NCBI GenBank assembly: GCA_031283905.1
Contig: JAITAW010000055.1
Location: 1 to 6,182, forward strand
DNA length: 6,182 nt
Reading direction: 5' to 3'
Source: Treponema sp.
Lineage (GTDB): Bacteria > Spirochaetota > Spirochaetia > Treponematales > Breznakiellaceae
The notes beneath the pieces are model-generated. The model saw nothing but the letters and a program-made list of their open reading frames with translations, was not told the origin of the DNA and did not search any database. Positions 1 through 3,683 of the stretch are shown one piece after another; within the stretch, counting starts at the first letter, position 1, and every line of letters starts with the position of its first letter. The position numbers and the translations under genes are program-made.

Positions 1-85
1 CCCAACCGTTACCCATCCAAAACCCCCCCCCCCCCCCCCCCGCGACAACCACCGCAAGAACTAAAACTAAACCCGGTTTCTTCAT
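1..85 (-). CDS. N-terminus of signal-peptide protein with in-frame poly-G tract (cut by window edge)
   Basis: The reading frame opens with ATG at 85-83 and is still open at the window edge. It begins MKKPGLVLVLAVVVA, a lysine-positive start followed by a hydrophobic run, as in a Sec signal peptide. It then reads six glycines and FWMGNGW. The alanine and six glycine codons are encoded by GCG plus an unbroken run of G's, seen as 19 C's at 23-41 on the plus strand. A ribosome binding site GGAG lies at 96-93 with a 7-nt gap to the ATG, which supports this start. One extra G would read V-L-D-G and hit a TAA within five codons. One fewer G leaves another frame open to the edge. The mature product is outside the window, so function is unknown. 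It is probably exported to the periplasm or envelope. It follows the 299-910 gene in the same direction, 213 bp downstream. Confidence 0.62.
   Translation of the reverse strand, partial: MKKPGLVLVLAVVVAGGGGGGFWMGNGW
23..41. repeat. Homopolymer of 19 C (G on the minus strand)
   Basis: Nineteen identical bases in a row lie inside codons 15-21 of the minus-strand signal-peptide gene, just after the hydrophobic core. Tracts of this length are prone to slipped-strand mispairing and are the classic form of phase-variable contingency loci. It could also be a sequencing or assembly length error, since the count in such runs is unreliable. Confidence 0.9.
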
Positions 86-298
86 AAAAACTCTCCTTTC
101 GCGGCTTCCACCCCGCTTGCGGTCTCTTCCCGCCGTCAAAATGTATGTTCACCGCTTACGCGGGTAACATCTGTGTTTAATTAACCATTAATAATGAACA
201 ATGAGTGGGTGATTGCGCGAATTGCTTGACGGTACCGCGCCGCCCGCTAGTCCGCTCAATCCCAAAGCATTATTCATTCTTAATTCCTCATCAACCTA
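86..298. other. Intergenic spacer and leader of the poly-G gene
   Basis: This 213-bp stretch lies between two minus-strand genes and holds no ORF I can support. On the minus strand it contains an AT-rich patch at about 175-200, where a promoter could sit although I see no clean -35/-10 pair. It also has a small hairpin with CCGC arms closed by a GTAA (GNRA-type) loop at 152-163. Further GC-rich self-complementary stretches lie close to the ribosome binding site at 100-125. Confidence 0.35.
93..96 (-). promoter_or_regulatory. Ribosome binding site for the poly-G gene
   Basis: On the minus strand the sequence AAAGGAGAG precedes the ATG at 85. The GGAG core is spaced 7 nt from the start codon. 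This supports translation of a short ORF that would otherwise be easy to dismiss. Confidence 0.6.
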
Positions 299-910
299 TC
301 ACCGCCCCCTGTACCGGAGACGGGGGGCAAGCCGGCCCTTCCCGTTTTCCCGACAGAGCGCGATGTGCAGCGTCTTGCCCAGATCCGCGTCTTTGAAGGT
401 AATCGTCTCAATCATCCGCGTGAGCAGCTTGGACGAGTCAAGCTGCTCAAATTTTACCGGCTCAGCGCCCGCCGCCTTGCAGAAAGCCGCGGCACCGTTG
501 TAGCGCGGCAGTTTCGCCGGATGGCGCGCGGCTACCCGAGGGCGGCCGCCGTGTTCGAGCGTGAAGGCCGCGGTTTCCGCCGGCGCGGGGGCATCCGCCC
601 TGGGCGAGCCGGCGAGCGGCAGGCCGGAATCCGTCCGAATCCCGTCCGTAACCGCGCCCGGCGGGACCGCGGCGGCGTACGCGTTTTTGGCCTTGTGGGC
701 GCCCGGCTCCAGGGTCTCGCGCTTCTCCTTGCGGCCTACGCGGTCGAGCCTGCCCGCGTAGGCCGTCTCGTACGCGGTAAGCGCCGCCTTGAGCCGGACT
801 ACCGCGGCCCGCGGGATGCCCGGCGGGACCGCGTACTTCTTCGCGGCCGCCGCAAAGCGCCGCGCAAAGGCCGAAAACTCCGCTTCATTTGAAGTAATAC
901 TGTCTCTCAT
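299..910 (-). CDS. Hypothetical protein, Treponema-type ~200-residue family
   Basis: The protein is 203 residues, starting MRDSITSNEAEFSAFARRF. The start is supported by GGAG at 921-918 on the minus strand, 7 nt before the ATG. I see no signal peptide or membrane segment. Residues 8-52 are alanine-rich and helical (EAEFSAFARRF through LKAALTAYETAYA). Residues 80-115 are rich in Pro, Ala and Gly, like a linker. Residues 165-192 (ETITFKDADLGKTLHIALCRENGKG) have the alternating pattern of a beta-sandwich edge. From memory, both ends resemble a family of ~200-residue hypothetical proteins common in treponemes, with an NDAEF-like N-terminus and a D-x-GKT-x-x-x-x-L-x-x-EN-x-x-G C-terminal region. 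The family's role is not known to me. The middle is diverged and the tail is arginine-rich (RLAPRLRYRGR), so the C-terminus may be altered. The GC-rich sequence also creates long antisense ORFs, which I take as shadows. Confidence 0.68.
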   Translation of the reverse strand: MRDSITSNEAEFSAFARRFAAAAKKYAVPPGIPRAAVVRLKAALTAYETAYAGRLDRVGRKEKRETLEPGAHKAKNAYAAAVPPGAVTDGIRTDSGLPLAGSPRADAPAPAETAAFTLEHGGRPRVAARHPAKLPRYNGAAAFCKAAGAEPVKFEQLDSSKLLTRMIETITFKDADLGKTLHIALCRENGKGRLAPRLRYRGR

Positions 911-917
911 GTTCTCT

Positions 918-921
918 CTCC
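918..921 (-). promoter_or_regulatory. Ribosome binding site for the 299-910 gene
   Basis: The minus strand reads ATGGAGAGAGAAC before the ATG at 910. The GGAG core is 7 nt from the start codon, the same spacing as in the downstream poly-G gene. It decides this start over internal candidates. Confidence 0.55.
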
Positions 922-971
922 ATATAATTTTTGGGTACCTCTTCCGGTACCGTTTCTTTCTTGTGTCTCGC

Positions 972-992
972 GCCGCTTCCTTTCCAAGCGGC
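972..992. repeat. Hairpin upstream of the 299-910 gene
   Basis: GCCGCTT at 972-978 and AAGCGGC at 986-992 are perfect 7-bp arms around a 7-nt loop. There is no T-run on either side, so it is not an obvious terminator. It lies 60-80 bp before the 299-910 start codon and could fold in that gene's leader or simply be spacer structure. Confidence 0.4.
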
Positions 993-1019
993 CCCCTTCG
1001 CTTCCGGCAAAAACCTTTA

Positions 1020-1303
1020 GAAGGTGATCCAGAAAGAATGATGGGCGTTAGATAAAACCATAATTGATGTAAAAAAAGGCCATATCAAACGCTTTTAAGT
1101 GGTTGAACAGCTTCTTCGAAAAACAACAGGTCCTCCGAAATGCCCTCCGTATCCTATGCCTCATCCGGCAATTATTCCCCTCTATCCCTATCGTATACGC
1201 TTTTCCATGCTCATGGTTGTCTTCCACAAATGCTGAAAGAAATTAGTATTTCTTTGTGCCCCTGTTGTCATTATCCCTTTATCATACTTTCTAGATCACC
1301 TTC
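1020..1303 (-). mobile_element. Internally deleted IS1-family element (mini-IS or MITE-like)
   Basis: The 284-bp element is bounded by inverted repeats at 1020-1042 and 1281-1303 that match at 21 of 23 bases. Each end contains GGTGAT, as the ends of IS1 do. An 8-bp near-perfect direct repeat flanks it. Inside, on the minus strand, is the C-terminal end of an IS1-type transposase, whose stop codon lies 5 bp from the left repeat. The N-terminal and most of the catalytic part are gone, so the element cannot transpose by itself. With both ends intact it could still be mobilised by a full-length relative. The 300-bp size and intact ends suggest either a single deletion derivative or a member of a MITE-like group. 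Confidence 0.72.
1048..1242 (-). pseudogene. IS1-family transposase, C-terminal remnant
   Basis: On the minus strand, 64 codons remain open between an in-frame TAA at 1245-1243 and the TAA at 1050-1048. They contain HGKAYTIGIEGNNCRMRHRI and, further on, RRTCCFSKKL and FFYINYGFI. IS1-family transposases end in this way: a T-x-x-x-E-G-x-N-x-x-x-R-H block carrying the catalytic Glu of the DDE triad, then R-R-x-x-C-x-S-K-x. The region encoding the N-terminal zinc finger and the two catalytic aspartates is missing. Directly upstream in the same frame, ahead of the stop, DNDNRGTKKY may be a scrap of the N-terminal part. No start codon or ribosome binding site remains. Confidence 0.75.
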
Positions 1304-1453
1304 AACCTTTTTTCTTCCGGCAACAAGGTTTTCGCTTCCGGCGGAAAAATTCCGGCGTTCCCGCGGAGAAGAGGCGGAAGCGTCTTTAGGCTGTGTTTTA
1401 CGGTATGCCGGTAAAAAGAAGTGCGGAGTACCGGACGGTTTTCCGCGGGACGC

Positions 1454-1483
1454 TTGATACGGTTTGTTCTATCTGTGTATACT
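1454..1483 (+). promoter_or_regulatory. Sigma-70-like promoter candidate
   Basis: TTGATA at 1454-1459 and TATACT at 1478-1483 match the -35 and -10 consensus at 4 and 5 of 6 positions, with an 18-bp spacer. A transcript would begin near 1490. The next gene on this strand starts at 1955, so it would have either a long leader or a separate small RNA or small ORF as its product. Confidence 0.4.
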
Positions 1484-1570
1484 AGAAGCCGGGAGGCGGG
1501 GCAAATCCGCTAGTACTGCTATAACCGGTACAAAAAGATTGTCCGCCGGTTTTGTGTAAAAATTTGGTAA

Positions 1571-1593
1571 AAACATGAAAAAGGCGCATGTTT
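1571..1593. repeat. Perfect 7-bp inverted repeat AAACATG / CATGTTT
   Basis: AAACATG at 1571-1577 and CATGTTT at 1587-1593 are separated by 9 nt. The left arm includes the ATG of the small ORF candidate at 1575. The geometry would suit a dimeric DNA-binding protein or a small RNA hairpin hiding the start codon. There is no independent evidence for either. Confidence 0.35.
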
Positions 1594-1706
1594 CTGTGAT
1601 TTTTCCCTCTTTGATTACAGTAAAACGGACCGGCAACAGATACGTGAATCGAAACAGGGCGTGCGGTACGAGGTTTCTGCCAAAAAGGCCGGATTCTTTC
1701 CGTTAA
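1575..1706 (+). CDS. Possible small ORF, 43 residues
   Basis: It reads MKKAHVSVIFPSLITVKR and ends in FLPKRPDSFR with a TAA at 1704-1706. It is the only short plus-strand frame starting with ATG AAA AAG downstream of the promoter-like pair at 1454-1483. The upstream sequence TTTGGTAAAAAC has no good ribosome binding site, and the translation resembles no protein I know. It is basic and has no clear membrane segment. It may well be noise. Confidence 0.15.
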   Translation: MKKAHVSVIFPSLITVKRTGNRYVNRNRACGTRFLPKRPDSFR

Positions 1707-1828
1707 TACCGGCATGGGCAAAAACGTGAAAGCCGCGCCGCATATACCCGGGCGCGCGCGCCGACGGCCTGCCGCGCTTGCGGATTCTTTGCGCCGGATG
1801 CCGCTGCGCTACACGCTACTTAGGCAGT

Positions 1829-1856
1829 TTGCGAAAGAGCCTCGCGTGGCTATAGG
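1829..1856 (+). promoter_or_regulatory. Weak promoter candidate for the deacetylase gene
   Basis: TTGCGA at 1829-1834 and TATAGG at 1851-1856 are 16 bp apart, each matching consensus at 4 of 6 positions. A start near 1863 would give a leader of about 90 nt that contains the competing hairpins at 1883-1920. Confidence 0.25.
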
Positions 1857-1882
1857 CGCTTTTTTCATGAGGTCTAGCCTGC

Positions 1883-1920
1883 CGGGGATATGCGTAATAC
1901 CCCGCAGCGGAGCGGCGGGG
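1883..1920 (+). promoter_or_regulatory. Mutually exclusive hairpins in the deacetylase leader
   Basis: First hairpin: CGGGG (1883-1887) with CCCCG (1900-1904), extended by TAT/ATA inside after one bulged A, with a 5-nt loop. Second hairpin: CCCCGC (1900-1905) with GCGGGG (1915-1920), with a 9-nt loop. Both use the C-run at 1900-1904, so only one can form at a time. The second ends 23 nt before the ribosome binding site GAGG at 1944-1947. No T-run follows, so it is not an intrinsic terminator. It could act on translation or RNA stability. I recognise no riboswitch class. Confidence 0.3.
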
Positions 1921-1954
1921 ATGTTCATTAAACCTGTTTCATTGAGGTAAAACT

Positions 1955-2566
1955 ATGGCTGATCAACTAATTGCGATGAGCTTTGACGACGGGCCTGATA
2001 CGACAACGGGCGATCTGCTTGCGATTCTGAAGGATTTACGGGTATACGCCTCGTTTTTTCTGTGCGGCGGGCATGTTCGCGCTTATACTCAGGCCGCAAG
2101 GGCGATTGTTGCGGGCGGACATGAAACCGGGAATCATTCGTATGATCACACGCGCATGGACGGCCTCGATGAGGGCGCGGTACGCGGGAATTTTGAGCGG
2201 GCCGCCGGCGCTATCTTTGAGATTACCGGCAGAAAGCCGTCGTTTATCCGCGTGCCGTACATGTCTTACGGCGAAGCCGTGTTCAAAGCCGCCGCTGATA
2301 TGAACATGCCGGTTATCGGGTGTGATGTCATTGGGTACGATTGGGAAGAAACCGCAGATACGGCGCGTATAGTTCAAAACGTGCTGGCCGCGGCAAAGGA
2401 CGGCGGTATCATACTGCTCCATGAACCGTACGCGAAAACCCGCGCGGCCTTACCCCCTATCGTCAATACGCTCCGCTCGCGGGGATATGATATCACGACA
2501 GTGGGCGCGTTGGCGGCGCAAAAACAAATAACGCTTAAAGCGGGCGTTTGTTATAACGCCCTGTAA
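1955..2566 (+). CDS. Polysaccharide deacetylase-like protein (NodB/CE4 family), no signal peptide
   Basis: The 203-residue protein is essentially one NodB homology domain. Family motifs appear in order. SFDDGP at 9-14 gives the catalytic base Asp11 and metal ligand Asp12. H-S-Y-D-H at 61-65 supplies the two metal-binding histidines. RVPY at 99-102 matches the R-x-P-[YF] motif, followed by SYG instead of the usual G. DW is at 128-129, and ILLH at 153-156 supplies the catalytic histidine. These enzymes remove acetyl groups from N-acetylglucosamine-containing polymers such as peptidoglycan or chitin, or from other N-acetyl substrates. All metal and catalytic residues are present, so it is probably active. 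The start is set by GAGG at 1944-1947, 7 nt before the ATG. Unlike most secreted members it starts directly in the first strand (MADQLIAMSF) with no signal peptide. It may therefore act in the cytoplasm or on a soluble substrate. It is not in an operon with an obvious partner. Confidence 0.87.
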   Translation: MADQLIAMSFDDGPDTTTGDLLAILKDLRVYASFFLCGGHVRAYTQAARAIVAGGHETGNHSYDHTRMDGLDEGAVRGNFERAAGAIFEITGRKPSFIRVPYMSYGEAVFKAAADMNMPVIGCDVIGYDWEETADTARIVQNVLAAAKDGGIILLHEPYAKTRAALPPIVNTLRSRGYDITTVGALAAQKQITLKAGVCYNAL

Positions 2567-2587
2567 CGGGTGCTATCACCCGGTTAC
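2563..2587. terminator. Hairpin across the stop of the deacetylase gene
   Basis: GTAACGGGTG (2563-2572) pairs with CACCCGGTTAC (2577-2587) with one bulged G and a 4-nt loop, so the stem includes the TAA stop codon. It is followed by TTCCTCCCC rather than a proper T-run. It may be a weak or factor-assisted terminator, or a 3' end stabiliser. Confidence 0.4.
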
Positions 2588-2728
2588 TTCCTCCCCGACC
2601 GGTAAAGCTTTCGTTTCCTTCCGCCCCGCGAGCGGGTTTTCCCTTATATCGCCGGTTTCAGAGCGGGCGCGTTTCCATACCGTCAAACCGCGCGGAATAG
2701 GCTTGAGAACGGCTTCCGGTGTTTTCAC
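2576..2728 (-). CDS. Possible small ORF, 50 residues
   Basis: A GTG at 2728-2726 opens a frame reading VKTPEAVLKPIPRGLTVWKR, continuing to a TGA at 2578-2576. The composition is mixed and protein-like, unlike the arginine- and serine-rich shadow frames nearby. It has no signal peptide or membrane segment and I recognise no family. The upstream AGGGG is 11 nt from the GTG, longer than ideal. The stop lies inside the hairpin shared with the convergent deacetylase gene. It may be a fragment of a decayed gene or chance. Confidence 0.2.
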   Translation of the reverse strand: MKTPEAVLKPIPRGLTVWKRARSETGDIRENPLAGRKETKALPVGEEVTG

Positions 2729-2754
2729 TTTCTTTATTTCCCCTCTTGAGTTTC

Positions 2755-2780
2755 AGCGGGGCCCCGCCTAGCCTTTTTTT
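2755..2780 (+). terminator. GC palindrome followed by a T-run
   Basis: GCGGGGCCCCGC is a perfect 12-bp palindrome (GCGG/CCGC stem with a 4-nt loop). CTAGCC and then seven T's follow. The gap between stem and T-run is longer than in a textbook terminator, so this is only a candidate for ending transcripts that run past the deacetylase gene. Confidence 0.3.
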
Positions 2781-2865
2781 GCCTATAACAAGTACTCAAC
2801 GGTAAGAATCCGCCGCCTTTTTTATGAACGCCTTCGGTACTGAAGGAATCAAAACAACCCTCCGG

Positions 2866-2886
2866 CGCGCGGCGTTGAACCGCGCG
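2866..2886. repeat. Perfect GC hairpin 70 bp before the pncA promoter
   Basis: CGCGCGG (2866-2872) and CCGCGCG (2880-2886) form a perfect 7-bp stem around a 7-nt loop. There is no T-run after it on either strand. It could be an operator-like palindrome or spacer structure. Confidence 0.35.
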
Positions 2887-2955
2887 GGGCGAGCTTGCAT
2901 TGTTAGAATACGCCCATGCCGCCAAGCGCCGCGCCTTGCAAGACACGGCGCCTAC

Positions 2956-2984
2956 TGGACTTTTTGTTTTTGCGCGAGTACAAT
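2956..2984 (+). promoter_or_regulatory. Promoter for the pncA-pncB operon, placing transcription start at the ATG
   Basis: TGGACT at 2956-2961 (4 of 6 to the -35 consensus) and TACAAT at 2979-2984 (5 of 6 to the -10) are separated by 17 bp. Seven bases after the -10 is position 2991, the A of the pncA ATG. No ribosome binding site precedes that ATG, which agrees with a leaderless message. Confidence 0.5.
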
Positions 2985-2990
2985 AAAACC

Positions 2991-3674
2991 ATGATTATAG
3001 ATTATCAGACGGCGGCATTGATTATTGTTGACGTACAGAACGATTTTTGTCCCGCCTATACATCGGGCGGGAAAAGCCACCCCGAAGGCTCTCTTGCGGT
3101 GGCGGGCGGCGGCGAAGTGTGCGTTCCTCTCAATGCGGTGGCGGAACGGTTTGCCGGGCGTAACGGAAAAGTGATAGCGACGCAGGATTGGCATCCCAAG
3201 AACCATGCGTCGTTTGCATCGGCGCATCCCGGCAAAAAGGTGGGAGACTTTATAGATCTGGGTTCGGTGCAATCTCAAATTTTGTGGGCCGATCATTGTA
3301 TTCAAGGTTCGCAAGGGGCGCGTTTCCATGACGACCTTAATCTTGATTCGGTAAATCTTATTATCCGCAAGGGTTCAAACCCTCTTTTGGACTCGTATTC
3401 GGCTTTCTTTGAGAATGATCGGCAGACTACGACCGGTCTTGACGGCTATTTGAAGGCGTTTTCGATTTCTACGGTTTTTCTGGGTGGTTTGGCGACCGAT
3501 TACTGTGTGTTTTACACCGCCATGGATGCGATGCGTCTGCGTTACAAGACCTATGTCTTTACGGACGCCGTACGCGGCGTGGATTATCCCAAAGGCTCTA
3601 TTGAACAAGCTCTTGGCGCTATGGAAGGCGCGGGTGTCGGCATGATAAAAACGTCCGATATTCCGCAAAATTAA
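2991..3674 (+). CDS. pncA: Nicotinamidase
   Basis: The 227-residue isochorismatase-fold enzyme hydrolyses nicotinamide to nicotinate and ammonia in the cytoplasm, the first step of deamidating NAD salvage. The catalytic triad is visible: Asp14 in IIVDVQNDFC, Lys127 in IIRKGSNPLLDSYSAF and Cys172 in GGLATDYCV. The metal site is Asp66 and His68 in TQDWHP, His72 in NHASF and His102 in ADHC. The loop before the cysteine carries the usual GLATDYC pattern. Length fits the longer bacterial PncA forms (about 210-230). I start it at 2991 (MIIDYQTAALIIVDVQ) because the family begins just before the first strand. The ORF can extend to ATG 2916, but that adds a basic, unconserved stretch with no ribosome binding site. 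There is no Shine-Dalgarno at 2991 either, and the promoter position suggests a leaderless start. It is the first gene of an operon with pncB, 9 bp downstream. Confidence 0.95.
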   Translation: MIIDYQTAALIIVDVQNDFCPAYTSGGKSHPEGSLAVAGGGEVCVPLNAVAERFAGRNGKVIATQDWHPKNHASFASAHPGKKVGDFIDLGSVQSQILWADHCIQGSQGARFHDDLNLDSVNLIIRKGSNPLLDSYSAFFENDRQTTTGLDGYLKAFSISTVFLGGLATDYCVFYTAMDAMRLRYKTYVFTDAVRGVDYPKGSIEQALGAMEGAGVGMIKTSDIPQN

Positions 3675-3677
3675 GGA
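3673..3677 (+). promoter_or_regulatory. Ribosome binding site for pncB overlapping the pncA stop
   Basis: AAGGA overlaps the TAA stop of pncA (3672-3674) and sits 6 nt before the pncB ATG. This arrangement implies translational coupling of the two enzymes. Confidence 0.65.
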
Positions 3678-3683
3678 AACGCT

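Larger units (their letters stand above)
1012..1311. repeat. Candidate 8-bp target-site duplication bounding the IS1-family remnant
   Basis: AACCTTTA at 1012-1019 and AACCTTTT at 1304-1311 directly abut the two ends of the inverted-repeat element and match at 7 of 8 bases. A duplication of about 8-9 bp is what IS1-family transposition produces. The single mismatch fits an old insertion. Confidence 0.5.
1304..1954. other. Long intergenic region without a convincing gene
   Basis: About 650 bp separate the IS1 remnant from the deacetylase gene. The open frames here (for example 1482-1721 minus and 1714-1950 plus) have low-complexity or basic random-looking translations and no ribosome binding sites, so I reject them. 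What can be supported is a promoter-like pair at 1454-1483, a 43-codon ORF candidate with an overlapping inverted repeat at 1571-1593, a second weak promoter-like pair at 1829-1856, and competing hairpins at 1883-1920 in the leader of the deacetylase gene. The stretch could hold a small RNA, but no known family is recognisable. Confidence 0.5.
2588..2990. other. Intergenic region before the nicotinamide salvage operon
   Basis: About 400 bp with no confidently supported gene. Besides the doubtful minus-strand ORF ending at 2576, it holds a short CCCG/CGGG hairpin followed by TTTT at 2625-2640, a GC palindrome followed by a T-run at 2758-2780, a near-palindrome CCTTCGGTACTGAAGG at 2831-2846, and a perfect 7-bp hairpin at 2866-2886. 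The minus-strand frame at 2734-2946 starts with GTG, has no ribosome binding site and reads like noise. Confidence 0.5.

Noticed and set aside
365..892. Long plus-strand open frame of 175 codons
   Set aside because: It is antisense to the 299-910 gene, extremely arginine-rich, and has no ribosome binding site; it is a shadow of GC-rich codons.
1140..1457. Plus-strand frame of 105 codons with a CPCCH stretch
   Set aside because: It runs antisense through the IS1 remnant and across its right end. The CPCCH is the complement of transposase-region codons, and there is no ribosome binding site.
1482..1721. Minus-strand frame of 79 codons
   Set aside because: Low-complexity, tandem Pro/Gly end, no recognisable motif and no ribosome binding site.
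1714..1950. Plus-strand frame of 78 codons directly before the deacetylase gene
   Set aside because: Arginine/proline-rich random-looking translation, no ribosome binding site, and it overlaps the structured leader.
2734..2946. Minus-strand frame of 70 codons
   Set aside because: It starts with GTG, has no ribosome binding site, and its translation resembles no protein.
2916..2990. Upstream start for pncA (25 extra codons)
   Set aside because: The extra residues are basic and unlike the family. The promoter -10 lies inside this stretch, and no ribosome binding site precedes 2916.
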